DNA from: Actinoallomurus sp963736325
Lineage (GTDB): Bacteria; Actinomycetota; Actinomycetes; Streptosporangiales; Streptosporangiaceae
Direction: 5' to 3'
Assembly (NCBI GenBank): GCA_963736325.1
Contig: CAVTOG010000008.1
Coordinates: forward strand, 1,116,001 to 1,180,000
Length of the DNA stretch: 64,000 nt
The notes under the pieces were generated by a model. The model was not told where the DNA came from. It made no database searches and saw only the letters and a list, made by a program, of their open reading frames with translations. The position numbers and the translations under genes are program-made. This document shows positions 8,757 through 19,565 of this stretch, one piece after another. Position 1 is the stretch's first letter. Each line of letters opens with the position of its first letter.

Positions 8757-10414
8757 ACCCGGCGACGGCGCTCGCGACCGTGCTCGTCGACGAGCTGGTC
8801 CGCTGCGGCCTGACCGACGTGGTCCTCGCCCCCGGGTCGAGGTCGGCGCCGCTGGCCCTCGCGGTGTACGAGCACTCCAAGGTGCGCCTGCACGTGCGGA
8901 TCGACGAGCGGTCCGCGGCGTTCCTGGCGCTGGGCATGGCCAAGCGGAGCGGACGCCCGGTGGCGGTCGTGTGCACGTCGGGCACGGCCGCGGCCAACTT
9001 CCACCCGGCGGTCGTCGAGGCGCACGAGTCCGGCGTGCCGCTGCTGGTCTTCACCGCCGACCGGCCGCCGGAGCTGCGAGGCACCGGCGCGAACCAGACG
9101 ATCGACCAGGTCAAGCTGTACGGCTCGGCGGTTCGCTGGAGCTGCGAGATCGGCACGCCGGAAGACCGGCCGGGCATGGTCGCGTACTGGCGCTCGCTGA
9201 CGAGCCGCGCGTGGCACGTCGCCCTGGAGCCCGACCCGGGCCCGGTCCACCTCAACGTCGCGTTCCGCGAGCCGCTGATCCCCGACGGCGACGACGCCTG
9301 GTGCGAGCCGCTCTACGACGGCTCGGCCGGCGCGTGGACCAGGGTGCGCGCGGCCACGCCGGGGTCGGTGCTGCACGTGCCGCCGACCCGGCGCGGCGTG
9401 CTCGTCGTCGGCGACGGCGCGGTCAACGTGAAGCGCTACGTCGCCGCGGCGTCGATGGCGGGCTGGCCGGTGCTCGCCGAGCCCAACGGCAACGCCCGCT
9501 ACGGCGACCACGCCCTGTCCTCCCACCACTTCCTGCTGGGGGTGCCGGAGTTCGCCGAGCGGCACCGCCCGGAGGTCGTGGTGACCCTCGGCAAGCCGGG
9601 GCTGTCCCGTCCGCTGCTGTCCTACCTGCGCCGCGCCGAGGAGCACGTCGTGGTCTCGCCGTCGCTGGCGCGCTGGCCCGACCCCGTACGCTCGGCCACG
9701 CAGGTGGCGCAGGAGGCCGACATCCCGGTGCTGTCCGGCGACGACGCCTGGCTGAAGGCGTGGCGCACCGCCGACCTGGTGGCGCGGAACGCGATCGACT
9801 CCGTCCTGGACGAGTCCGACGAGCTGTCCGAACCGAGGCTCGCGCGCGACCTGGTGTCGGCGATGCCGGGCGGGTCGATGCTGCTCGCCGCCGCGAGCAT
9901 GCCCATCCGCGACCTCGACCAGACGATGCACCCGCGCCGTGGCATCCGCATCCTCGCCAACCGCGGAGCCAGCGGCATCGACGGCCTGGTGTCCACGGCG
10001 ATCGGCGCGGCGCTGGCCCACGGCAACCGCTCGTACGCCCTGCTGGGCGACCTGGCCTTCCTGCACGACCAGAACGGCCTGATCATCGGCCCGCAGGACC
10101 GCCGGCCCGACCTGACCATCGTCGTGATCAACAACTCGGGCGGCGGCATCTTCTCGCTGCTGCCGCAGGCGGCGTTCCCCGAGCCGTTCGAGCGGGTCTT
10201 CGGCACCCCCCACCAGGTCGACATCGCCTCCGTGGCCGCCGCGCACGGCGTCCCGTACTCCCGGCTGGAAGCGGTCGAGGAGGTGCCGCGCGCTCTGTCG
10301 AAGGACGGCCTGCGGATCGTGGAGGCGCGGACGGACCGGGAGGCCAACGCGGCGCTGCACGCACGGATGCGCGACGCCGGGCACGCCGCCGTGCGCGCCG
10401 CGATGGGTGCTTAG
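8753..10414 (+). CDS. menD: 2-Succinyl-5-enolpyruvyl-6-hydroxy-3-cyclohexene-1-carboxylate synthase
   Basis: This TPP-dependent enzyme joins 2-oxoglutarate and isochorismate. It is 553 aa from GTG 8753, inside the menC stop. The N-terminal domain starts VLAPGSRSAPLALAVYEH, with the activating glutamate in RIDERSAAFLALGMAKRSG and VCTSGTAAANFHPAVVEA. The C-terminal TPP-binding motif is GDLAFLHDQNGL through VVINNSGGGIFSLLPQ. MenD-specific elements such as RGASGIDGLVSTAIGAALAH are present. It ends 4 bp into the convergent downstream pseudogene. Confidence 0.95.
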   Translation: MNPATALATVLVDELVRCGLTDVVLAPGSRSAPLALAVYEHSKVRLHVRIDERSAAFLALGMAKRSGRPVAVVCTSGTAAANFHPAVVEAHESGVPLLVFTADRPPELRGTGANQTIDQVKLYGSAVRWSCEIGTPEDRPGMVAYWRSLTSRAWHVALEPDPGPVHLNVAFREPLIPDGDDAWCEPLYDGSAGAWTRVRAATPGSVLHVPPTRRGVLVVGDGAVNVKRYVAAASMAGWPVLAEPNGNARYGDHALSSHHFLLGVPEFAERHRPEVVVTLGKPGLSRPLLSYLRRAEEHVVVSPSLARWPDPVRSATQVAQEADIPVLSGDDAWLKAWRTADLVARNAIDSVLDESDELSEPRLARDLVSAMPGGSMLLAAASMPIRDLDQTMHPRRGIRILANRGASGIDGLVSTAIGAALAHGNRSYALLGDLAFLHDQNGLIIGPQDRRPDLTIVVINNSGGGIFSLLPQAAFPEPFERVFGTPHQVDIASVAAAHGVPYSRLEAVEEVPRALSKDGLRIVEARTDREANAALHARMRDAGHAAVRAAMGA

Positions 10415-11168
10415 GGCCTGAACCGTCGGCCCGCGACCGTGACGTCGCGGTCGCCCGCGTCGGCGGCGGAGAACTCCAGCAGCCGTTCGCCCTCGGGGGT
10501 GAGCGCGTCCGTGTCCGCCGCCGGCAGGGGTTCGAAGGGCTCGATGGTCAGCCGCGCCGAGCCGCGCCCGCAGGTGATCGAGTAGGTCCCGGCGACGAAG
10601 CCGCCGAGGAGGAAGACCGGCGTCGGCGCGTCGTTGGGCGTGGCCAGGCGGGCGCGGTGCTCGTCGGAGACGACGTGGGTGCGGTCCGCGTGGGAGCGCA
10701 GCAGGTTGTCGTACTCCGGCAGGAAACGTGGCGGCGCGGGCGTCTCGTGGTCGGGGCGCGGCGCGTCCGGCAGGTCGAAGAGCTCGGCGCCGTTCTCGCC
10801 GCGGAAGACCCGCAGGCCCGGACGGAGCCGCGCGACGACCTCGCGGAGCCGGGTGAGACCCGACCAGATCTGGATGTCCTTGACGCTCGCCGGGCCGTAC
10901 GCGGCCAGGTAGCGGGTGACCAGGGTCTCGGGCGAGGCGTCCGGGTCGAGCGGGCGGCCGAGCCACGCCTCGGCCGACCGCTCGCCGGCGTGAACCCCTC
11001 GATCCGCGTCCACAGACCGGTGTAGGGCGCGAGCGGCGCCTGGGCCTGCATGCCGGCCAGGTGGGCGACGGCGTCCGCCGCCGGCCGCGTGGAGCGGCAC
11101 AGCAGCAGCTGGCGCGCGAGAAGCGCACGGTTGCGGGAGAGCCGGTCGAGCGTGGAGGGTTCGGGCAT
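10411..11168 (-). pseudogene. Winged-helix DNA-binding (AlkZ/YcaQ-like) protein, internally deleted
   Basis: The N-terminal part (LSRNRALLARQLLLCRSTRP, then VAHLAGMQAQAPLAPYTGLW) is typical of winged-helix DNA-binding proteins of the HTH_42 family, which includes DNA glycosylases. Near 10985 it jumps, in a different frame, to a C-terminal part (SAEAWLGRPLDPDASPETLV, SVKDIQIWSGLTRLREVV, FLPEYDNLLRSHADR, VFLLGGFVAGTY). About 100 residues between RIEGFTPA and EAWLGRPL are missing, and the two halves are out of frame. It was probably a functional gene that suffered a recent deletion. Confidence 0.75.
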
Positions 11169-11214
11169 GCAGCCGACGGTATGGGGGATTGCGGACGTTA
11201 TGTGACCGGAAGGG

Positions 11215-11997
11215 TCAGCCGCGCAGCGCGGCGCGGAGGGCGGTGGAGTCGTCGTCGGTCCAGCCGTGCCGGGAAAGCCAGCCGGCCGGGCCGTCGTAGC
11301 GCTCATCGAGGGTCGAGAGGAACTTCTCCATCGTCACCGGCCGCGGCATGTGCGTGTCGGTCGGCCGCGAGTCGAGGTCCTTCGCGTAGGTCGGGTTGGC
11401 GCGCAGCCGCCGCAGGATGGCCTCCAGGCGCTCGCCGGTCGCGACGTAGTCCGCGACGATCTCCGGGCGCGGCACTCCCGCCACATGCAGCGCGAGCGCG
11501 GTGACCACGCCCGTACGATCCTTGCCGGCCGCGCAGTGCACGATCGAGGGGCCGGCGGAGACGACGCGCAGCGCGGACACGACGGAGTCCGGTCGCGTCT
11601 CGAGGTAGCCGAGGTAGTGGCTGACGGCGCGTTCGCTCTCGGCGCCGCTCGTGTCACGGTCCTGCCAGGGGAGGACCTTCTCGCCGTCGATCGTGTCGGC
11701 GTCGACGTCGGTGTTGCGGCCGCCTTCGGAGAACAGCGAGTGGTGGTGGATCGTCACGCCGGGTTCGTGCGTGAGCGGTCCGGGCCCCTCCAGGTCGACC
11801 TCGGTCTGGCTGCGCAGGTCGATGATGTGCCGGATGCCGAGGGAGGAGACGAGGCGTCCGACGTCGCCGGGGGTGAGGTCCTGGAGGTTGTCCGAGCGAA
11901 CGAGGACGCCACCGCGAATGGTGACGCCGTCGCTGGTGGTGAGGCCGCCGACGTCACGGACGTTGACCGCGCCCTCCAGATCGATCCATCTGTTCAT
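11215..11997 (-). CDS. Tyrosine/dual-specificity protein phosphatase-like protein
   Basis: The 260-aa product belongs to the PTP superfamily found in actinobacteria (PtpB-like). It opens LEGAVNVRDVGGLTTSDG and VLVRSDNLQDLTPGDV, features typical of this group. The active-site P-loop is HCAAGKDRTGV, giving the CX5R signature with Lys-Asp instead of the more common residues, as in Mycobacterium tuberculosis PtpB-like lipid phosphatases. The substrate is not predictable. It is monocistronic, between the winged-helix pseudogene and menF. Confidence 0.85.
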   Translation of the reverse strand: MNRWIDLEGAVNVRDVGGLTTSDGVTIRGGVLVRSDNLQDLTPGDVGRLVSSLGIRHIIDLRSQTEVDLEGPGPLTHEPGVTIHHHSLFSEGGRNTDVDADTIDGEKVLPWQDRDTSGAESERAVSHYLGYLETRPDSVVSALRVVSAGPSIVHCAAGKDRTGVVTALALHVAGVPRPEIVADYVATGERLEAILRRLRANPTYAKDLDSRPTDTHMPRPVTMEKFLSTLDERYDGPAGWLSRHGWTDDDSTALRAALRG

Positions 11998-12041
11998 GAT
12001 CCTGACCTTATCCGTGGGTTCGCGGCGGTCCCACGGGCCGG

Positions 12042-13298
12042 TCAGCCGTCGATGGCGTACCGCATGACGCGGAACTTCGTCTGCACCTCGGCCAGCTCGG
12101 CTGCCGGGTCGGAACCGGCCACGATGCCCCCGCCGGCGTACAGCCGGGCGCGGTCGCCGTCGATCTGCGCGCAGCGCAGCGCGATGCCCCACTCGCCGTC
12201 GCCGCGCGCGTCGATCCAGCCGACCGGGCCGGCGTAGCGCCCGCGGTCCATCAACTCCAGCTCGCGGATGAGGTCGAGGGCGTCGGTGGTCGGGGTGCCG
12301 CCGACGGCAGGGGTCGGGTGGAGGGCGGCCACGACGTCCAGGACGGAGCGCTCCTCGCAGAGACGGCCGCTGACCGGGGTGGCGAGGTGGACGAGGTTGG
12401 AGAGCCGCAGCAGCTCCGGCTCGTCCGGGACGGTCAGCTCGTCGCACAGCGGGGCGAGGGCCGCGCGGACCATGTCAGCGGCGTACGCGTGCTCTTCGCG
12501 GTCCTTGGCGGAGGTGAACAGCCTCGACTCCAGGCCGTCGTCGTCGGCGGTGCGCGCGATCGTGCCGGCGAGCACGAGCGACTCGACCCGGCCTCCCACA
12601 CGGCTCACGAGGAGCTCGGGGGTGGCGCCGACGAGCCCATCGCAGGCGAAGGTGTAGCAGGAGGGGAACCGGTCGGCGAGGCGGCGGAGCAGGACCCGCG
12701 GGTCGATCGGGCCGTCGGCGACCGCGTACAGGTCGCGGGCCAGGACCACCTTGGACAGGTGGCCGGCGCGGATGCGCTCGACGGCGGTGGCGACCGCGCG
12801 CATGTGACGGGGCGCGGTGACCTCGCCGTCGGCCCAGCGGACGTTCGAGGGCGGCGCCGGCGGGCGGAGCAGCGTCAGCGGGTCGGCGCCGCCGATCGTG
12901 GTGAACCAGGCCTGGCCGTCGCGGCGGCCGAGGACCACGCGCGGCACGATGAGGACGGAGTCGCCCTTGCTGTCGAAGGAGAAGGCACCGAAGGCGACCG
13001 GGCCGGAGCCGGGGACCTGGAGCGGGTCGTCGACCTTGGCGGACTCGAATAGCGAGGCGAGCCGGCGGCGCGCCCACGCGAAGCGGTCCTCGCCGTCGGG
13101 GACCGCGATGCGGGCGGCCTCGCCCCATCCGACGAGCCCTTCGCCGTGCCGCACCCACGCCAGGGGAGCGGTGTCGGGCAGGCGCGCCACGAGGTCGTCG
13201 GGGGCCGCCACGGGGACGGTCCGTACGGCGAGGGGTTCCGTGACTCCGAGCGCGACATCCACGATGAACAACTGTACGGGAAAGTTGAACCTGTTCAA
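12042..13298 (-). CDS. menF: Isochorismate synthase (menaquinone type)
   Basis: This chorismate-utilising enzyme makes isochorismate for MenD. The catalytic domain contains RIRAGHLSKVVLARDLYAVA, FACDGLVGATPELLVSR, VLAGTIARTADD, SAKDREEHAYAADMVRA, LHPTPAVGGTPTTDALDLI, GPVGWIDARGDGEWGIAL and the final GGGIVAGSDPAAELAEVQTK, all expected for MenF/EntC. The start is uncertain: the longest frame begins at TTG 13298, and GTG 13262 (VDVALGVTEPL) is equally plausible. A perfect 6-bp dyad TTGAAC-CT-GTTCAA overlaps the TTG (13285-13298) and may be regulatory. Confidence 0.9.
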   Translation of the reverse strand: MNRFNFPVQLFIVDVALGVTEPLAVRTVPVAAPDDLVARLPDTAPLAWVRHGEGLVGWGEAARIAVPDGEDRFAWARRRLASLFESAKVDDPLQVPGSGPVAFGAFSFDSKGDSVLIVPRVVLGRRDGQAWFTTIGGADPLTLLRPPAPPSNVRWADGEVTAPRHMRAVATAVERIRAGHLSKVVLARDLYAVADGPIDPRVLLRRLADRFPSCYTFACDGLVGATPELLVSRVGGRVESLVLAGTIARTADDDGLESRLFTSAKDREEHAYAADMVRAALAPLCDELTVPDEPELLRLSNLVHLATPVSGRLCEERSVLDVVAALHPTPAVGGTPTTDALDLIRELELMDRGRYAGPVGWIDARGDGEWGIALRCAQIDGDRARLYAGGGIVAGSDPAAELAEVQTKFRVMRYAIDG

Positions 13299-13414
13299 AG
13301 TTTCGGGATTCCCGTGGCGGGCGGTGCTGCCGGGGCGCTGTGGACCTGCAGTGACGTCCTTTCGGTGCGATCGCCCATCCTAAGTCCTGACTTATGTCGC
13401 TTGTTCGCAGAAAC

Positions 13415-13443
13415 ATCTAGATATATCGTTAACGTATCTAGAT
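13415..13443. promoter_or_regulatory. Probable PadR operator (inverted repeat)
   Basis: Perfect 9-bp arms ATCTAGATA and TATCTAGAT flank an 11-bp AT-rich spacer (TATCGTTAACG, itself containing GTTAAC). It lies 17 bp before the padR start and overlaps the expected promoter. PadR repressors encoded with ABC exporters usually autoregulate through such AT-rich dyads; that role here is inferred. Confidence 0.65.
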
Positions 13444-13460
13444 CGGTATTGGAGGGTGTG

Positions 13461-14063
13461 ATGAACGACGACTGGAGACACCACCCGCCCGGTGGTTTTC
13501 CGGGGTTTCCACATGGCCGGCACGGTGAGATGCCGCCGCCTCCTCCGCATCCGCCGTGGCCTGGGTTCTTCGGTCCCGGTCCCTCGCCGTTCGGGGGCGC
13601 TCCCAAGGTCAGGAAAGGCGACGTGCGCGCGGCGGCGCTGGCCCTGCTCGCCGACGAGCCGCGCAACGGCTACCAGATCATTCAGGAGATCGCCGAGCGC
13701 AGTCACGGCATCTGGCGTCCGAGCCCCGGTTCGGTCTACCCGGCGCTCCAGCAGCTGGAGGACGAAGGGCTGGTGCGGGCGCGCGAGGACGGGGGCCGCC
13801 GCACGTACGAGCTGACCCACGAAGGCCGGGTGCACGTGACCGAGCACCAGGGCCACCTCGCCGAGCCGTGGGCCGCGGTCGCGGAGTCGGTGAGCGAGGA
13901 GATGGTCGACCTTCGGACCCTGTACTCGCAGGTCGGCATGGCCATGAGACAGGTGGTGGAGGCGGGCACTCCGGAGCATCACGGCGGCGCCCGAAAAATC
14001 CTGGCGGACACCCGCCGGGCCCTGTACCGTCTGCTCGCCGAAGATCCACAGGAGGATGAGTGA
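13461..14063 (+). CDS. PadR-family transcriptional regulator
   Basis: The 200-aa regulator starts at ATG 13461 after GGAGGG. A Gly/Pro/His-rich N-terminal tail (GGFPGFPHGRHGEMPPPPPH) precedes the winged helix: VRAAALALLADEPRNGYQII, then WRPSPGSVYPALQQLEDEGL and TYELTHEGRVHV, the PadR signature. The C-terminal dimerisation helix follows (LRTLYSQVGMAMRQVVEA). The gene overlaps the ABC ATPase gene (GTGA) and forms an operon with it and the permease, so it probably represses the exporter and itself through the dyad at 13415. Confidence 0.9.
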   Translation: MNDDWRHHPPGGFPGFPHGRHGEMPPPPPHPPWPGFFGPGPSPFGGAPKVRKGDVRAAALALLADEPRNGYQIIQEIAERSHGIWRPSPGSVYPALQQLEDEGLVRAREDGGRRTYELTHEGRVHVTEHQGHLAEPWAAVAESVSEEMVDLRTLYSQVGMAMRQVVEAGTPEHHGGARKILADTRRALYRLLAEDPQEDE

Positions 14064-15043
14064 GCCCGGTCAACGAGGCGGGATCGACCGTTGCGGTCGA
14101 GGGCCTGTCGAAGAAGTACGGCGAGATCGAGGCGGTCAAGGGCATCTCGTTCGAGGTGGCTCCGGGGGAGGTCTTCGGGTTCCTCGGGCCCAACGGCGCC
14201 GGCAAGACCACCACGATCAGCATGCTGTGCACGCTGATCCGTCCGACGGCGGGCACCGCGACCGTCGCCGGCCACGACATCGTGCACGACCGCGACGAGG
14301 TACGCCGCAACATCGGCCTGGTCTTCCAGGACCCGACGCTCGACGTCTACCTGTCCGCGGAGCAGAACCTCCGCTTCCACGGCGAGCTGTACGGCCTGCC
14401 GAAGGCGGCGATGAACGAGCGCATCGGCCAGGTACTGGAGATGGTCGACCTGGCGGACCGCAAGGACAGCAAGGTCTCCACGTTCTCCGGCGGCATGAGA
14501 CGCCGGCTGGAGATCGCCCGCGGCCTCCTGCACTCGCCGAGAGTGCTGTTCCTGGACGAGCCGACCGTCGGGCTGGACCCGCAGACCCGCGCCGCGATCT
14601 GGGGCTACATCAACCAGCTGCGGGAGTCCGAGGACATCACCATCTTCCTCACCACGCACTACATGGAAGAAGCCGAGTACTGCGACCGCATCGCGATCAT
14701 CGACAACGGGCAGATCGCCGTACTCGACACCCCCGAGCACCTCAAGGCGAGCGTCGGCAAGGACCGCGTACGCATCGTGACCGGTGACGACGAGGCCGCG
14801 ATCGCCGCGCTGAAGTCGACGTTCGACCTCGAGGCGGGCATGCACGAGGGGGTCTTGACCTTCGCCGTGGCGTCGGGGGAGGAGTTCGTCCCGCGCCTGT
14901 TCGCCGAGCTGGGCGTCCCGATCCGCTCGGTGAACGTCGCCCGCCCGTCACTCGACGACGTGTTCCTCAGCTACACCGGCACCACGATTCGTGACGCCGA
15001 GGCCGGCTCGAGGGACAACATGCCGCACCTGCTGAGGAGATGA
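14060..15043 (+). CDS. ABC transporter ATP-binding protein (DrrA-like)
   Basis: The 327-aa ATPase starts at GTG 14060 with GGAGG upstream. Walker A is FLGPNGAGKTTT, the Q-loop is LVFQDPTL, the ABC signature is FSGGMRRRLE, Walker B is VLFLDEPTVGLDP, and the H-loop is LTTHYMEEAEYCD. The C-terminal about 80 aa is the extension typical of DrrA-type antibiotic exporters. With the next gene it forms an ABC-2 exporter. The substrate is unknown; PadR control suggests induction by a toxic compound (inference). Confidence 0.92.
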   Translation: MSPVNEAGSTVAVEGLSKKYGEIEAVKGISFEVAPGEVFGFLGPNGAGKTTTISMLCTLIRPTAGTATVAGHDIVHDRDEVRRNIGLVFQDPTLDVYLSAEQNLRFHGELYGLPKAAMNERIGQVLEMVDLADRKDSKVSTFSGGMRRRLEIARGLLHSPRVLFLDEPTVGLDPQTRAAIWGYINQLRESEDITIFLTTHYMEEAEYCDRIAIIDNGQIAVLDTPEHLKASVGKDRVRIVTGDDEAAIAALKSTFDLEAGMHEGVLTFAVASGEEFVPRLFAELGVPIRSVNVARPSLDDVFLSYTGTTIRDAEAGSRDNMPHLLRR

Positions 15044-15918
15044 CCATGGCCGTCGACACCCACCCGAAGGTCGCCGAGGTCGCGCAGGTCCACGTCGCGC
15101 GCCGCAGCGTCCGCCACGACCTACGGGCCGTCAAGATCGTGCTGCACCGGGAGCTGCTGCGCTTCTTCTACGATCGCACCCGCATGGTCTCCCAGCTGGC
15201 CCAGCCGGTGCTGTGGCTCCTCGTCATGGGCACCGGCCTGTCGTCGCTGATGTCGAGCGGCGGCGGGGTCGACCTGAAGACCTTCATGTTCCCCGGAGTC
15301 ATCGCCATGTCGGTGATGTTCACCGGCATGTTCTCGGCCGCCTCCATCGTCTGGGACCGTGAGTTCGGCTTCCTGCGCGAGATGCTCGTCGCCCCGGTCA
15401 GCCGCGGCGCGATCGTCATCGGCAAGGTCCTCGGAGGCGCCATCGTCTCGACCTTCCAGGGCGTCATCATCATCGCCCTGGCCGGCCTCGCCGGCGTCCC
15501 GTACGACCCGGTCATGATCATCCTGCTGATCGTGCTGATGTTCGCCGGCGCGTTCACGATCACCGCCTTCGGCGTGATGCTGGCTGCCCGGATCAAGAAG
15601 ATGCAGTCCTTCTTCGGCATCATGCAGATGGCGATGATGCCGATGATGTTCCTGTCCGGCGCGCTGTTCCCCTTGTCGGGCCTGCCGGGCTGGCTGAGCT
15701 TCCTGACCCGGATCAACCCCTTGACGTACGCGGTGGACCCGCTGCGCCACGTGGTGTTCTCCCACATCGACGCCAGCCCGGCGCTGATCAGCCGCTTCAA
15801 CCCGGGCGTGACGTGGTTCGGCTGGCACGTCCCGATCGGCGTCGAGGTCCTCCTCGTCCTGGCCATGGGCGCCGCCCTGCTGGGTGTCGCCATCGCCCAG
15901 TTCCGCCACGCCGAGTAG
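15040..15918 (+). CDS. ABC-2 type permease (DrrB-like)
   Basis: This 292-aa integral membrane partner of the preceding ATPase is joined to it by an ATGA overlap; a second ATG at 15046 is an alternative start. The first cytoplasmic part LHRELLRFFYDRTRMVSQL leads into about six TM segments, with FMFPGVIAMSVMFTGMFSA, the conserved WDREFGFLREMLVAPVSRGA and MMFLSGALFPLSGLPGWL, matching the ABC2_membrane domain. A very strong terminator follows, so the padR-ATPase-permease operon ends here. Confidence 0.92.
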   Translation: MTMAVDTHPKVAEVAQVHVARRSVRHDLRAVKIVLHRELLRFFYDRTRMVSQLAQPVLWLLVMGTGLSSLMSSGGGVDLKTFMFPGVIAMSVMFTGMFSAASIVWDREFGFLREMLVAPVSRGAIVIGKVLGGAIVSTFQGVIIIALAGLAGVPYDPVMIILLIVLMFAGAFTITAFGVMLAARIKKMQSFFGIMQMAMMPMMFLSGALFPLSGLPGWLSFLTRINPLTYAVDPLRHVVFSHIDASPALISRFNPGVTWFGWHVPIGVEVLLVLAMGAALLGVAIAQFRHAE

Positions 15919-15933
15919 TCCCGTCCGCGACCA

Positions 15934-15966
15934 CCAGGCCGCCTCGCGTCACGCGAGGCGGCCTGG
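15934..15966 (+). terminator. Strong transcription terminator after ABC exporter operon
   Basis: A perfect 15-bp stem, CCAGGCCGCCTCGCG (15934-15948) with CGCGAGGCGGCCTGG (15952-15966), closes on a 3-base loop, 16 bp after the permease stop. Confidence 0.85.
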
Positions 15967-15998
15967 CGGCGTCTTCCGCGAAACTCGATAATCGAGAG

Positions 15999-16554
15999 AT
16001 GTCGATCTTCCTGGAGAGCAATCGCCTGAGGCTGCGCCGTTTCACCGAGGCGGACGAGGACGACCTGGTCGACCTCGACGGCGCCTGAGGTCATGCGTTT
16101 CCTCAATGGCGGCGAGCCGACGCTTCGTGAGGAGGTCCGCGGCCGGATCCTGCCGACGATCTTCGGCTTCTACGAGCGGTTCGAAGGGTTCGGATACTGG
16201 GTCGTCGAAGAGAAGTCCACCGGACGGTTTCTGGGCTGGTTCCACTTCCGGCCGCCCAAGAACGAGCCACGTACCGCCGAGATCGAGCTCGGCTACCGGC
16301 TGCGCAAGTCGGCCTGGGGCAAGGGCTACGCGACCGAAGGGGCGCGTGCGTTGATCCGCAAGGGCTTCACCGAGCTGGGGGTGGAACGCGTGGTCGCGGA
16401 GACGCTGGCGGTCAATCTCGGCTCACGGCGCGTGATGGAGAAGTCCAGCCTGACCCTCGTGCGTACGTTCCACCGCGACGGGCTGGACACCATCGAAGGT
16501 TCCGAGCACGGAGTGGTCGAGTACGCGCTGACCAGAGCCGATTGGGAACCCTGA
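15999..16554 (+). pseudogene. GNAT N-acetyltransferase (RimJ/RimL type) with early frameshift
   Basis: The protein begins FLESNRLRLRRFTEADEDDL at ATG 15999 and meets TGA at about 16086. The expected continuation (PEVMRFLNGGEPTLREEV, GYWVVEEKSTGRFLGWFHF, IELGYRLRKSAWGKGYATEG, LAVNLGSRRVMEKSSL) is intact in the +1 frame to 16554. The break (GACGGCGCCTGAGG) is explained by loss of two bases, restoring DLDGDPEVM. All acetyl-CoA-binding features are present after the break. It is either a recent pseudogene or a sequence error. Confidence 0.8.
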
Positions 16555-16568
16555 GTTCTGTCGCGCGG

Positions 16569-16626
16569 CCAGACCGGTCAGGAATCGAGAAGCGTGGCCC
16601 CTCGAGCCGCACCTAGCGTGACCGGC
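16569..16626 (+). promoter_or_regulatory. Promoter-like element shared with the second VOC gene, copy 1
   Basis: A 25-base block containing GTCAGGAATCGAGAAGC (16569-16593) is followed 20 bases later by TAGCGTGACCGGCATGGACA. The same two blocks with the same spacing lie before the VOC gene at 20032. The spacing fits a -35/-10-like or activator-dependent promoter with a very short leader. The AraC gene at 19566 is the obvious candidate regulator (inference). Confidence 0.55.
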
Positions 16627-16662
16627 ATGGACATCACCGGACCCACGACTTCAGGAGTGACC

Positions 16663-17019
16663 ATGACCGGCTCTTCCACTCAGGGGATCAAGACCGTGCT
16701 GCATCCCGTCTCCGACCTGGCGGCGGCCAAGAAGGTGTACGCCGCCCTGCTCGGCGTCCAGCCGCAGGCAGACGGGTCCTACTACGTCGGCTTCGAGGCC
16801 GAGGGCCAGCAGATCGGGCTGGTGCCGGGCGGTGGACCGCAGGGCATGACCTCGCCCGTGGCCTACTGGCACGTCTCGGACATCGAGGCCAAGCTGGCCG
16901 AGGTGACCGCCGCGGGGGCCACGCTGAAGGATCCCGCGCGCGATGTCGGTGGAGGCCGCCTGGTGGCCACCGTCACCGACCCCGACGGCAACGTCCTCGG
17001 CCTGCTTCAGGACCGGTGA
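16663..17019 (+). CDS. VOC-superfamily (glyoxalase/bleomycin-resistance fold) protein
   Basis: The 118-aa protein starts at ATG 16663, which has AGGAG 6 nt upstream; an in-frame ATG at 16627 would add 12 residues. It reads IKTVLHPVSDLAAAKKVYAA, LLGVQPQADGSYYVGFEAEG, SPVAYWHVSDIEAKLAEVTA and ATVTDPDGNVLGLLQDR, a single VOC module pair typical of small glyoxalase-like proteins. Metal ligands are not all evident. It lies upstream of the UvrA-like gene with a terminator in between. Substrate unknown. Confidence 0.85.
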   Translation: MTGSSTQGIKTVLHPVSDLAAAKKVYAALLGVQPQADGSYYVGFEAEGQQIGLVPGGGPQGMTSPVAYWHVSDIEAKLAEVTAAGATLKDPARDVGGGRLVATVTDPDGNVLGLLQDR

Positions 17020-17024
17020 ATGCC

Positions 17025-17053
17025 GGCCCCCGCTCCTGCCGGGAGCGGGGGCC
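17025..17053 (+). terminator. Terminator after VOC gene
   Basis: A perfect 12-bp stem, GGCCCCCGCTCC (17025-17036) with GGAGCGGGGGCC (17042-17053), has a 5-base loop and lies directly after the VOC stop. Confidence 0.8.
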
Positions 17054-17151
17054 GAAGCGGAGGAGAACCGGACGTACTGTTCAGAGCCGGTCGGATCGAG
17101 CCAGGCGACGACGGCTGCGGAGGCGGCCCCGCGTAACGACATGGAGAAACG

Positions 17152-19560
<2,409 letters not shown>

Positions 19561-19565
19561 GTGGC

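Noticed and set aside
8687..11128. 813-codon minus-strand open frame across menD
   Set aside because: It is a low-complexity shadow of menD. The only real coding on this strand is the winged-helix pseudogene at its far end, in other frames.
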